This document shows, one piece after another, positions 27,240-36,851 of a stretch of DNA of 64,000 nt (position 1 is its first letter; every line of letters starts with the position of its first letter). This DNA is from Onstottus_B arcticum (GTDB lineage: Bacteria > Acidobacteriota > Blastocatellia > UBA7656). Location: positions 20,295 to 84,294 of the forward strand of contig JBBPIE010000030.1 of the NCBI GenBank assembly GCA_038040485.1, given 5' to 3'. Made by a program: the position numbers and the translations under genes. The notes under the pieces are model-generated. The model saw only the letters and a program-made list of their open reading frames with translations, was not told where the DNA came from and did no database searches.

Positions 27240-29846
27240 TCAGACCCGGGCGGTGAGGAGAAAGATATCGACTTCGCGAGTATAAACCCACGCGTCATCG
27301 TGGCGGTTGCCTTCCCGAGCGATGTACCGGCTGTAAAACTCGTCGGGTAGCTCATCGGAGAATGGACGCGGGTTCGCCTTCAGGTCGGTGTAGACAGTCG
27401 ATGCGCGGTCGAACTCGTTTAGCTCACCAAGCGCGTGGATTCGGAGAAGCTGGGCGTGCGGCTTGAATGCCGGCACCGTCACCTGGTCAAGCATCTCGCT
27501 CGCAGCGCCAAACTCACGGTTGCGTATGCGCGTGAGCGCCAGCGCCGTGATGAAGAAAGCTTTTTGCGATCCCCACGGGCAGAACTCCTTGCCCGACTCG
27601 AAGACCTGGCTCGCGGCTTCGACGTCTCCCATCCGTAAGAGGGTCATCCCGCGGATGTGGTAGCCGATCCAATCCGCTTCGGTTCCAGGATTGGCGGAAG
27701 GAAGATCCCGAAGCGCTTCCGCGTAACGGCCCAGCGCTGCAAGTATGCAACTGCGCGCATTCCTTGATACTGGGTTGTTGGGATAGGAAGCCGCAATCAC
27801 CTCATAAGAGGCTAGTGCCTCCCAGAGCCGACCCTGACTCTTGAGCACCTCAGCGCGGCCGGTCTTGGCAACCACGTGTTCAGGATGAGCGGCGATCACC
27901 TCATCAAAGGCAGTCTCAGCTTCTGCCAGTCTGCCTTGAGCCTTGAGGACCTCAGCACGGCCGTTCTTAGCGACGACGTTTTCAGGGTGAGCGGCGATCG
28001 CTTCATCGAACGCTGCCTCGGCGTCTTCGAGTCTGCCGCGTGCCTTGAGCACCTCAGCACGGCCGGTCTTAGCGAAGACGTCCTGAGGGTGAGCGGCGAT
28101 CACTTCATCGAACGCTGCCTCGGCGTCTTCGAGTCTGCCTTGAGCCTTGAGCACCTCAGCACGGCCGGTCTTAGCGACGACGTTTTCAGGGTGAGCGGCG
28201 ATCACTTCATCGAACGCTGCCTCGGCGTCTTCGAATCTGCCCTGTGCCTTGAGCACCTCAGCACGGCCGTTCTTAGCGAAGACGTTTTCAGGGTAAGCGG
28301 CGATCACTTCATCGAACGCTGCCTCGGCGTCTTCGAATCTGCCTTGTGCCTTGAGCACCTCAGCACGGCCGTTCTTAGCGACGATGTTTTCAGGGTGAGC
28401 TGCGATCACTTCATCGAACGCTGCCTCGGCGTCTTCGAGTCTGCCTTGAGCCTTGAGCGTCTCAGCCCGACCGTTCTTAGCGACGACGTTTTCAGGGTGA
28501 GCGGCGATGGCTTCATCGAAAGGAGCCTCGGCCTCTCGGAGTCTGCCTTGAGCCTTGAGCACTTCAGCGCGGCCAGTCTTAGCGAAAACGTCTTGAGGGA
28601 AAGCGGCGATAACTTGATCGAAGGCAGCCTCGGCCTCTTGAAATCTGCCTTGAGCCTTGAGCACCTCGGCCCGGCCCTTGCGAGCGATGGGGTCGACGCC
28701 GAACGCATCTGCTTGTTCATAAGCCCGCGCTGCTTCATCTAAGCGTCCCATGTTGAGCAGTGCATCGCCGTGTTGCGCCCAAGACCACGCGTCGTCGGGC
28801 TTCGCTTCTACAGCTCGTCCGGTCAACTCCAACTGAAGAGCAACAATGCCCAGAGCCTTTGCTTCCATGGCTAAGTCGCACAGGGTCTTAGCGCGATGCT
28901 CAGGTCTACCGGTCTTGCGTTGGTAATCGATCAGTTCCTCTATGACCTCCCGAGCGCGCGTGAGGTCGCGTTCCCTCATCGCCGCTACGATCATGTCCTT
29001 TTGACTTTGGACCTTCCGCAAGATGACGAACGGCGGTTCTCTGCGCAGCCGCCTGTCCCTCCCCGTCGAGTGCTGCCGAGTCTCTGTTTGTGCGGCGTAG
29101 TCGTCGTACTCGTTCTCGATCTCGGGCGCGTCCGCGCGGCTCGCATTGCGAACCGGCCCACTCCATTGCTGAACGACATCGCGATAATTTCGCAAACCGT
29201 GAATCGATTCGTTCGTGAGAGCTCCAAGAAGAAATGAGGAGACCCCGGCTTGATCGCCGTAGCTCAATGCCAGGCGCCGGAACAGACCCTCGTGGAAGAC
29301 GGCGTCGTGGAACACGGCTTTGGCCGTCGCTTCATCGCCGAAGAGACTGTCGGGTAGTGCATCCCACGCCTCGCGCACCGCTCCGATCGCAGCTTGATCT
29401 CGCGAGAGGCGCTCGAAGAAAGCTCGAGCCGCCACTGTCTTTGCTTCAGTGCAAAACAACGCACCCATGAGATCAGCCGAGTCGGGCAACGGCTTTGCGT
29501 ACATTGTCAATTCGAGGCGGTCGATAACCCGTGAATCTCCGAGTAGCTCATCTAGAGCGGCGACGGCTTCGGCTCGAAGCTCCATCGAAGTCTCAGGGTC
29601 GAGCGCAATCAAAGTCATGTCTAGAGCACACGCCATGTCGTGCTCCAAATCGAGCCTTTGCGCGGTCTGCTCGTGGTCGGTGTCGTCGAGTGTGACCAGA
29701 TCGGTAGCGTCGGCCAAGAGGAAGCGCAGATCGTAAGAGCTCCTGGGAACGAGCGTCTCCAAATCGTCGACGTCGAGCGACATCAACGACTCGCCCTCGA
29801 TGAGCAACGCCAACCCGGCTCGGCCTGAGATCACTGCATTCATCAT
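27240..29846 (-). CDS. Large TPR protein with nine near-identical repeats
   Basis: 868 residues. The first 280 are helical and not recognised (LETLVPRSSYDLRFLLADAT, ERLSRDQAAIGAVREAWDAL). Residues about 290-380 are diverged TPR-like helices, then nine almost identical 34-residue TPR units (GRAEVLKAQGRLEDAEAAF, DEVIAAHPE), then degenerate TPRs to the end. No signal peptide. Its ATG overlaps the stop of the zinc-ribbon gene (ATGA), so the two are one translation unit. TPR arrays bind proteins; the identity of repeats suggests a recently expanded binding surface. Function unknown. Confidence 0.85.
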   Translation of the reverse strand: MMNAVISGRAGLALLIEGESLMSLDVDDLETLVPRSSYDLRFLLADATDLVTLDDTDHEQTAQRLDLEHDMACALDMTLIALDPETSMELRAEAVAALDELLGDSRVIDRLELTMYAKPLPDSADLMGALFCTEAKTVAARAFFERLSRDQAAIGAVREAWDALPDSLFGDEATAKAVFHDAVFHEGLFRRLALSYGDQAGVSSFLLGALTNESIHGLRNYRDVVQQWSGPVRNASRADAPEIENEYDDYAAQTETRQHSTGRDRRLRREPPFVILRKVQSQKDMIVAAMRERDLTRAREVIEELIDYQRKTGRPEHRAKTLCDLAMEAKALGIVALQLELTGRAVEAKPDDAWSWAQHGDALLNMGRLDEAARAYEQADAFGVDPIARKGRAEVLKAQGRFQEAEAAFDQVIAAFPQDVFAKTGRAEVLKAQGRLREAEAPFDEAIAAHPENVVAKNGRAETLKAQGRLEDAEAAFDEVIAAHPENIVAKNGRAEVLKAQGRFEDAEAAFDEVIAAYPENVFAKNGRAEVLKAQGRFEDAEAAFDEVIAAHPENVVAKTGRAEVLKAQGRLEDAEAAFDEVIAAHPQDVFAKTGRAEVLKARGRLEDAEAAFDEAIAAHPENVVAKNGRAEVLKAQGRLAEAETAFDEVIAAHPEHVVAKTGRAEVLKSQGRLWEALASYEVIAASYPNNPVSRNARSCILAALGRYAEALRDLPSANPGTEADWIGYHIRGMTLLRMGDVEAASQVFESGKEFCPWGSQKAFFITALALTRIRNREFGAASEMLDQVTVPAFKPHAQLLRIHALGELNEFDRASTVYTDLKANPRPFSDELPDEFYSRYIAREGNRHDDAWVYTREVDIFLLTARV
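27780..28697 (-). repeat. Nine tandem 102-bp TPR-coding repeats
   Basis: The TPR units are very similar at DNA level as well as protein level, with differences clustered in two positions of each unit. This points to recent unequal exchange. The opposite strand carries a long open frame through the same block, which is an effect of the repeat and not a gene. Confidence 0.9.
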
Positions 29847-30712
29847 CTGAACTTCACCGCAACTCCGAACTTCCTCAGCTCCTCCGCGAGTTTCTTGATG
29901 TTCACATTATCGGCTGACTTCCTGCGTTTGGGAACAGAAACCTGCTCTATTGTGCGCACTGTCATTGTACCGAAGATGTGCGCCTCAACGAACTCGTGCT
30001 CTTCGGAGGTCGCTCCCAGGTGCATCAGCAGACCGGAGTATTCAGCCGGTCCTGTGCCCGCGTCAATGCTCTTATGGAGTTTTGCTGCGCTTACCTTTCC
30101 ACGGTCGGGCCAAGTTCCCCGATAGCCGGGAGGCACCGTGCCCCGAGGCTTCTTGCCTTTTTTTGTTGCGACTCGATGGCGCTCGGCGAACAGGACCGAA
30201 TTCTCCTCGAGGACTGACGCACGATGGGCGATCATATCGTTCCTCAGGACAATGGAACACGAGCCAAAAGTGGAAAGACCGATTCCGTCGAGCGACAGCG
30301 CTGCGAATCGTATGTCTTTGAAGTAGCCTGGGAAGAGCGCCGCATCGGCGACTCGCCGCCGGAACTCCCATTCGTCGGCCGCCGCCGCGCGCATTCCTCC
30401 TTCGATCAACTCATAGAATGTGGCGTAGAGCTCGCTGTCGCTGTTTGCAAGCCTTAACAGGTCGCCCGACGAGCGCGCCAAGACAGCCTTCGAGTCCGCC
30501 GCCGCGGCTTCGAAATCTTTGAGGGCCTGATCCGAGCCCCGAGCCACGGATTCGGTCATCGCTGCTTGATATCGATGATCGAGCTCGGTGCGTTCAGCCG
30601 GGTCGTTGGCGTCGTCAACATTCGGATACCGGCCGGGCCACCCGCAGTGACGACACACAGAGGCGGATCCCAAAGAGTTCTTGCAGAGGTCGCACTGACG
30701 AGTTGCCGGCAT
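29843..30712 (-). CDS. Zinc-ribbon protein with unrecognised C-terminal domain
   Basis: 289 residues from the ATG at 30712; the frame is open further upstream but the earlier part looks non-coding. Residues 5-20 hold two CxxC pairs (CDLCKNSLGSASVCRHCG), a zinc ribbon. A helical segment (about 40-110) is followed by a mixed domain with LSLDGIGLSTFGSCSIVLRN, HRASVLEENSVLFAERH, then PPGYRGTWPDRGKVSAAKLH and HIFGTMTVRTIEQV. This domain may be enzymatic (it has conserved-looking Arg, Glu and His), and resembles mono-ADP-ribosyltransferase-like layouts only loosely. Coupled to the TPR gene by an ATGA overlap. Function unknown. Confidence 0.7.
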   Translation of the reverse strand: MPATRQCDLCKNSLGSASVCRHCGWPGRYPNVDDANDPAERTELDHRYQAAMTESVARGSDQALKDFEAAAADSKAVLARSSGDLLRLANSDSELYATFYELIEGGMRAAAADEWEFRRRVADAALFPGYFKDIRFAALSLDGIGLSTFGSCSIVLRNDMIAHRASVLEENSVLFAERHRVATKKGKKPRGTVPPGYRGTWPDRGKVSAAKLHKSIDAGTGPAEYSGLLMHLGATSEEHEFVEAHIFGTMTVRTIEQVSVPKRRKSADNVNIKKLAEELRKFGVAVKFR

Positions 30713-30910
30713 CGCTTTCACACGGACTAAGTTGGGAAAGTCGGAGTGAAAGCTACTGCGATTCCACTCGCCCGTCAAGCACGGGAAGCCGCTGTGCACG
30801 GAAGTCGAAATCTTTTGGACCAGCCCCGCCGGCGACACCCCCTTCTTACTTTCACCCACGTTCTGTGCTAGATTAGTCCAGCGCCCAAATAGATTGAGCG
30901 AGGACTCAGA

Positions 30911-31855
<945 letters not shown>

Positions 31856-31863
31856 GGTGAAGC

Positions 31864-33483
31864 ATGAACCGGCAGGCCTGGCGTGACTTTTTCATCACCG
31901 TCTTCTTTCTCGGCCTCGCCTTTATCATCGCGTTGCTGAGCACAGTGGCGTCCGAGCAAGGCAGGTTCTTGCTTGCGCCGGTGGCTGCGGGGATCTCGCT
32001 ATTGCTGGCGCTGATCGGCGCGCTGTATATCATTCCGCGACTCGCCCGAAACGTAAGGCTCGAGATACTGCGCTTTGCCATCAGGACTTCCGTGACAGTT
32101 GAAGGACTGATGTTCATAGTCTTTCTTGTAGTCATCGGGTTTGCCGCGTGGAACGCCGGCAACAACCTGCTTTACCTGGTGCTGTCGGCGATGCTTGCGT
32201 TTCTGATTGCCGCCAACTTTCTCGCGCGCATTTCTCTCGTGGACATAGCAGTGCAGCTTCGGTTCCCGGACCACATTTTTGCTGGGGAGCCGGCGACGAT
32301 CAGCGTGACGCTTTCAAATCACAAGCGGTTCATGCCCAGCTACAGCTTGATGGTCGAAGCGCTGTCGGAAGGGCGCGAGGAGGACGGGAGGACGGGAGGA
32401 CGAGGAGACGGGGGGAAGGGGCGACGGGGTGACGGGGTGGTTGCTCTCACCGCGTCGCCCCCTCGCCCCGTCTCCCCGTCTCGCTCATCGTCCTGGCGCA
32501 GCGGGCTGGGCAAGCTTGCGTACTTCGTCCTCGCGCCCGCGCACTCGAGCGTACGCCAGCGCACCGAGCACACCTTCAAGCGCCGCGGCCGCTACCCCAT
32601 AACCGGCTTTCGAATAGCAACAAAGTTCCCGGCAGGGTTCTTCAAGAAGTGGAGGAGGATCGACGCGACCGGCGAAATACTCGTCTATCCAAGACCTCAG
32701 CCGCTTGACGATTTTTATCACGCACTGCCGATGCTTGCCGGTCGCATTCAAAGCCACGCGCGCGGGTCGGGCGACGACCTGTATGGCATCCGGCGCTATC
32801 ACCCGTCCGACCACATGCGGAACATCGACTGGAAGGCGACCGCCAAGTCGATGCAGATGATGGTGCGCGAACAAATGCGAGAAGACGAGTGGCGACTGAC
32901 GATCGTGTTCGACACCCTGATGCCGGCGATGGCGGGCAAGCTGGACGAGAAGCTGCCCCACGGTTTAGCCCCGTCCGGCAGCGAAGGCGAGGACGGGAGC
33001 GGCGACGAGGGCGAACCGGAGCCCAACCCTGTGCAAGAGAAGTTCGAGCGCGCGATTGTGATGGCGGCGTCGCTTGCGAATCACTTCATACTCGAGCGCG
33101 CGGACGTCGAGCTGATAACCACTCACGAGGATCGAAACGTGGCTGCGGGCTCGGGAAACGAGCACCTCTACAAGATACTGAAATCGCTTGCGACGCTTCA
33201 GCCGACGCTTCTGGTTGAAGACGAAGCTGCGCGGATACAGGGCGGACGCCGCGCCGCGTGGCGCCTGTTCGGACGCCGCAGGTCGATGGAAGATCAGACT
33301 TCAAAACCGGCTCGCGGCATCGCAGGCAAGACGAGTTCAGGAGTCGCGTGGCGGCTGCTGGACGAAATGCCGGTGCTACGCGACGACCGGCGCTTCAAAG
33401 TGCTGATCACCTCTTCGGCAAAGGGAACGATACCGGGTCACGTGTGGCGCAGCGCTCATGTGGTTTTTATGGATGACCTGTAG
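31864..33483 (+). CDS. DUF58 membrane protein with a repeat-derived insertion
   Basis: 539 residues against about 400-450 usual. N-terminal membrane helices (FFITVFFLGLAFIIALLSTV and two to three more up to residue 125), then a beta domain, and the DUF58 core GSGDDLYGIRRYHPSDHMRN-IDWKATAKS near residue 300. Two low-complexity inserts explain the extra length: residues about 172-211 (Gly/Arg/Asp then Pro/Ser-rich), encoded by an inverted word repeat, and about 360-385, an acidic Glu/Gly/Pro segment. DUF58 proteins work with MoxR and TgpA-like proteins in envelope processes of unknown detail. The frame is intact through both inserts. Confidence 0.9.
   Translation: MNRQAWRDFFITVFFLGLAFIIALLSTVASEQGRFLLAPVAAGISLLLALIGALYIIPRLARNVRLEILRFAIRTSVTVEGLMFIVFLVVIGFAAWNAGNNLLYLVLSAMLAFLIAANFLARISLVDIAVQLRFPDHIFAGEPATISVTLSNHKRFMPSYSLMVEALSEGREEDGRTGGRGDGGKGRRGDGVVALTASPPRPVSPSRSSSWRSGLGKLAYFVLAPAHSSVRQRTEHTFKRRGRYPITGFRIATKFPAGFFKKWRRIDATGEILVYPRPQPLDDFYHALPMLAGRIQSHARGSGDDLYGIRRYHPSDHMRNIDWKATAKSMQMMVREQMREDEWRLTIVFDTLMPAMAGKLDEKLPHGLAPSGSEGEDGSGDEGEPEPNPVQEKFERAIVMAASLANHFILERADVELITTHEDRNVAAGSGNEHLYKILKSLATLQPTLLVEDEAARIQGGRRAAWRLFGRRRSMEDQTSKPARGIAGKTSSGVAWRLLDEMPVLRDDRRFKVLITSSAKGTIPGHVWRSAHVVFMDDL
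32378..32497. repeat. In-frame inverted word repeat inside the DUF58 gene
   Basis: Left arm is words of the type gggaggac, ggagacgggg, gcgacgggg; right arm after a 10-base loop has gcgtcgccccc, tcgccccgtctccccgtctc. Arms pair imperfectly over some 45 bases. The length is a multiple of three and the frame stays open. Confidence 0.8.
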
Positions 33484-33487
33484 GGGG

Positions 33488-33610
33488 AATTTTGGATTTT
33501 AGATTTTGGATTTTGCTCCACGAATAACGCGAATCATCGCGCATTAAGGACGGATTTCGCGATGATTCGCGTTATTCGTGGAGCAAAATCTAAAATCCAA
33601 AATCCAAAAT
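33488..33610. repeat. Tandem-word inverted repeat (aaaatcc words) before the TgpA-like gene
   Basis: Outer arms are words of attttgg/ccaaaat; inner arms are ccacgaataacgcgaatc and its complement. Left arm 33488-33541, right arm 33556-33610, almost perfectly paired over 54 bases. The right arm ends five bases before the ATG of the next gene and leaves no Shine-Dalgarno sequence. Confidence 0.92.
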
Positions 33611-33614
33611 CGCA

Positions 33615-35891
33615 ATGGAAGCTTACTTTCGCACAACATCATACGCACTGGTAGCCACCGCGTTTCTCGCGATGGTTCTGACTCGCGAGCTTGACGCCGT
33701 CTCGGTCGTGCTTTACTCGGCCGCGCTTCTGTTCTGCTTCTACCGGGACACGCACGGAGCGACGCGGCTTCGGTTGCGCGAGTGGATGTGGCGCGGGCTA
33801 TCGATCGCTTATGTGCCATTTGTCTTTTTTGACGCCGTGTTTCTAAGCAGGTCGCGAGTCCTGGCGCTGGTTCATATGACATTGTTCGTTTCGGCGGCGA
33901 AACTGTTCCAGACCAAGCGGGACCGCGACTGGGTTTTTCTTTACCTGATCGCGTTCTTCCAGATGCTGCTGGCCGCCGGGCTGACCTTCAACGCGATCTT
34001 CGTGGCATCGCTGGCGGCGTTTCTGTTCTTCTTCATGTCGGCGCTCGCGGCGTTCGAGATAAGACGCACACGCCGCGAGGTCTCGCAGCTCGATAAAGAA
34101 GTTACCACCCGCTTGAAGCAGCCGCGGCGAATGAAATACGGCGAGAACGACGAACCGAGCAAGAGAAGGCGCGTTCGTTCGCGCTACCTGCTCGGCGCTT
34201 CATTCGCGCAACTCGTCATCGTCGCCGCGCTCACCCTGCCTTTCTTTTTTCTTATCCCGAGGCTGGGAGGCTCGGGCGTCACTCGCGGTTTTGGCGACGA
34301 CGATTCAATCACTGGGTTCTCTGAGCGCGTCGAGCTCGGCAAGCTCGCATCAATCAAAAAGAGTCAGCGAGTCGTGATGCGCGTCCAGCTCGACCGCAAG
34401 CCGCCTCGCTACTTGCGGTGGCGCGGCATCGCGCTCGAGCGTTACGACGGGCACGCCTGGAGCTTGTACGACGAGAAGCGCATCAGCACCGACAGCGGAG
34501 GCGGGACGATCAGCGGCGAACGCGCTTCCAAGGACGCCCGCTTCGAGTTTGTGCACGTTCTTGGCGAGCGGTCGTCCAATCCCGGCGGTTTGATCGAGCA
34601 GAGGTTCGTGCGCGAGCCGCTCGAGACATCCACGCTGTTCGCGGCTCAACGACCAGTGCGGCTTCGCGGCGCAATGGCCACGGTCGACCGCGATATTCAT
34701 ACCGGAGCGATCTCGGCTGTTGGGTTAAGGGGCCGCACCGCGTACTCAGTGCTCTCCGACGTAAGCGTACCGGCGGAGCAGGAACTTCGGACTGATCCGC
34801 TGGCCGCGTTGCCGGAGAGCATCAGGCGGCTCTACACCGACAAGCGCAAGCTCGATCCACGCATCTCGCAACTCGCGCACGAGATCACTCGCAGCGCGCC
34901 AACGCCTTACGACAAAGCGAAGGCGATCGAAGACTATCTGAAAACCAGGTTCCGCTACACACTCAACATCACGATCAACGGAGAGGACCCGCTGGCTGAA
35001 TTTTTGTTCGATGTGCGCGAGGGCCATTGTGAGTACTTCGCGACGGCGATGGTGATAATGCTTCGCACGCTCGACGTCCCCGCCCGAATAGTGAACGGGT
35101 TTCAGATGGGCGAGTACAACGATCTGAACGGCTTGTATACCGTTCGCGACAGCGACGCGCACTCGTGGGTTGAAGCTTACTTCCCCCGCAGCCAGTCGTG
35201 GATAGAGTTTGATCCGACGCCGGCCTCGGGCATCAACGACTACTCTCAAGGCGGATTGCTGTCGGGCATCAGAAAATATATGGACGCGATGGAGGTTTTT
35301 TGGCTCGACTACATCGTGACTCTCGACAGCGAAGAGCAAGCGTCGATTATGGTCGATATTCAGCATAGACTTCTGTCGCTGAAAGACCGCGCGTTTGCAT
35401 ACTACGCACAGGCAAAGCTCTGGGTGCGGCAACTTACGAACAGCCTGGTCGTTCGCCGGGTGTGGACCGTTGGCGGGCTTGTGAAGCTCGGCGGTGCGCT
35501 TGTGTTCGCGATGCTGGCGGCGGTGGGATTCTATGTCGCCGTCGCACACAGGAAACGCCGCAAGATCGAGCCAACTGGTTACGGTCCGTGGTGGCACCGG
35601 CTGTTCATCCTTCCAACCTGGCGCAGCAAGCGCTTGAGAAAGGGCGATCATCGTCAGTCGGCTGTCTTGTTCTACGAGCAGATGCTTGCGGTGGCGAAGG
35701 GAGGTGGATTGGTCAAACAACCGTTCCAGACTCCTGTTGAGTTTGCGGCGACGTCGGCGATGTCCGAGATCGAACAGATCACGGCTTTGTACAACCGCGT
35801 TCGCTTCGGCAGGGCGCGCCTGGATGAAAGCGAAGTTAGAAGAGTGTCGGGCTTGCTGGCAAGTCTCAAGAGCAGAGTGCGCGGGAAGTAA
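33615..35891 (+). CDS. TgpA-like transglutaminase membrane protein (DUF3488/DUF4129)
   Basis: 758 residues. Five or so N-terminal membrane helices (about 8-190, DUF3488/TgpA N domain), a periplasmic transglutaminase-like domain, a further helix near 620 (GGALVFAMLAAVGFYVAVA) and a cytosolic DUF4129-like tail. The Cys-His-Asp triad is intact: Cys472 in EGHCEYFA, His516 in DSDAHSWVEAYF, Asp533 in EFDPTP. Third gene of the MoxR-DUF58 operon; such proteins are essential envelope factors in some species, with unknown substrate. The word repeat replaces the expected ribosome-binding site, so translation initiation is unclear. Confidence 0.93.
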   Translation: MEAYFRTTSYALVATAFLAMVLTRELDAVSVVLYSAALLFCFYRDTHGATRLRLREWMWRGLSIAYVPFVFFDAVFLSRSRVLALVHMTLFVSAAKLFQTKRDRDWVFLYLIAFFQMLLAAGLTFNAIFVASLAAFLFFFMSALAAFEIRRTRREVSQLDKEVTTRLKQPRRMKYGENDEPSKRRRVRSRYLLGASFAQLVIVAALTLPFFFLIPRLGGSGVTRGFGDDDSITGFSERVELGKLASIKKSQRVVMRVQLDRKPPRYLRWRGIALERYDGHAWSLYDEKRISTDSGGGTISGERASKDARFEFVHVLGERSSNPGGLIEQRFVREPLETSTLFAAQRPVRLRGAMATVDRDIHTGAISAVGLRGRTAYSVLSDVSVPAEQELRTDPLAALPESIRRLYTDKRKLDPRISQLAHEITRSAPTPYDKAKAIEDYLKTRFRYTLNITINGEDPLAEFLFDVREGHCEYFATAMVIMLRTLDVPARIVNGFQMGEYNDLNGLYTVRDSDAHSWVEAYFPRSQSWIEFDPTPASGINDYSQGGLLSGIRKYMDAMEVFWLDYIVTLDSEEQASIMVDIQHRLLSLKDRAFAYYAQAKLWVRQLTNSLVVRRVWTVGGLVKLGGALVFAMLAAVGFYVAVAHRKRRKIEPTGYGPWWHRLFILPTWRSKRLRKGDHRQSAVLFYEQMLAVAKGGGLVKQPFQTPVEFAATSAMSEIEQITALYNRVRFGRARLDESEVRRVSGLLASLKSRVRGK

Positions 35892-35894
35892 CCA

Positions 35895-36007
35895 GTTGCT
35901 CGCATTGTCGGAGAATCCACAAACCGCCAAGAGCGCCAAGTGTCTCAACGGATTCTTAATCTGACCTTGGCGTTCTTGGCGTCTTGGCGGTTTTCCAATC
36001 GAGCAAC
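35895..36007. repeat. Tandem-word inverted repeat (ccgccaag words)
   Basis: Ends gttgctcg/cgagcaac and inner arms aaaccgccaagagcgccaag / cttggcgttcttggcg... are complementary. It fills most of the 200 bases between the TgpA-like and the cyclase gene. Confidence 0.85.
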
Positions 36008-36092
36008 ACACAAATGGGACACGACCCTATGTTTGACAATCGTCGGCGCGTCGAAATAGCATGCCTCGGGTACGAGAAAGGCCTCCTTGGGT

Positions 36093-36719
36093 ATGAAAAT
36101 CTACGATGTGACCGTTCCGCTCTCCAAGGAACTGATCGTTTACCCCGGAGATCCACACGTCAAGATCAACAGCAGGACTACAATCGGCAAGGACGACGCT
36201 CAGTGCAACTTGAGCCGGTATTCGTTCAGCTCGCACGCAGGCACGCACGTCGATCCGCCGTCTCACTTCATCGAGAACGGCGTGACCGTCGACAACCTCC
36301 CGCTCGAACTATTGATGGGCCGTGCGCGCGTCGTCGAAGTGACCGCTCCAGTGATCGACGAAGCGGTGCTCGAGGAGTTCGACTTCACTGCCGACGCGCG
36401 CGTGCTGTTCAAGACTCGGAATTCCTACCTGTGGAGCCAGAGGAAGTTTGTCGAGGACTACGTGTACATCACGGCGGGCGCCGCGCGCGTTCTGGTTGCG
36501 GAAGGGATCAAGGTCGTTGGCATCGACTATCTGTCGGTAGACAAGTTTGGAGCCGGCCGCGCTGAAACACACCTCACGTTGTTGAAGGCGGGTGTGGTAA
36601 TAATCGAAGGACTTGACCTGCGCGAGATCGACCCGGGCGATTACGAAATGTTGTGCCTGCCGCTCAAGGTGAAAGGTGGAGACGGCGCGCCCGCGCGTGT
36701 CGTCCTGCGCCAGAATTAG
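36093..36719 (+). CDS. Cyclase-family (kynurenine formamidase-like) hydrolase
   Basis: 208 residues from the ATG at 36093 (a TTG two codons earlier is less likely). The signature SSHAGTHVDPPSHF carries the metal-binding HxGTHxDxPxHF motif and the N-terminal MKIYDVTVPLS-YPGDP is typical of the PF04199 cyclase family. Members hydrolyse N-formylkynurenine or other cyclic amides with divalent metal; substrate here unknown. No tryptophan catabolic gene is near. Confidence 0.9.
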   Translation: MKIYDVTVPLSKELIVYPGDPHVKINSRTTIGKDDAQCNLSRYSFSSHAGTHVDPPSHFIENGVTVDNLPLELLMGRARVVEVTAPVIDEAVLEEFDFTADARVLFKTRNSYLWSQRKFVEDYVYITAGAARVLVAEGIKVVGIDYLSVDKFGAGRAETHLTLLKAGVVIIEGLDLREIDPGDYEMLCLPLKVKGGDGAPARVVLRQN

Positions 36720-36727
36720 GAGTGAAT

Positions 36728-36821
36728 TGTAGGGGCCGCCCTTCGTGGCCGCCCCTCCTCACGCAAGTTTGTTTCGGTCGTTCTCGCAAAAGAGGGGTGG
36801 CCACGGAGGGCCAACCCTACA
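36728..36821. repeat. Inverted repeat (tgtagggg/gtggccgcccctc type)
   Basis: Left arm 36728-36758 and right arm 36792-36821 are complementary over about 30 bases, with a few mismatches. Between cyclase and aldolase-like genes. Related single arm at 13606-13640 and a better-preserved full copy at 51957-52046. Confidence 0.88.
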
Positions 36822-36851
36822 AGACGCCGCGAGACGCAACTTGAACGCTTT

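Noticed and set aside
27876..28742. Long plus-strand frame with regular repeats opposite the TPR gene
   Set aside because: It is the antisense shadow of the 102-bp TPR repeats; periodicity keeps stops out, and there is no ribosome site or family match.
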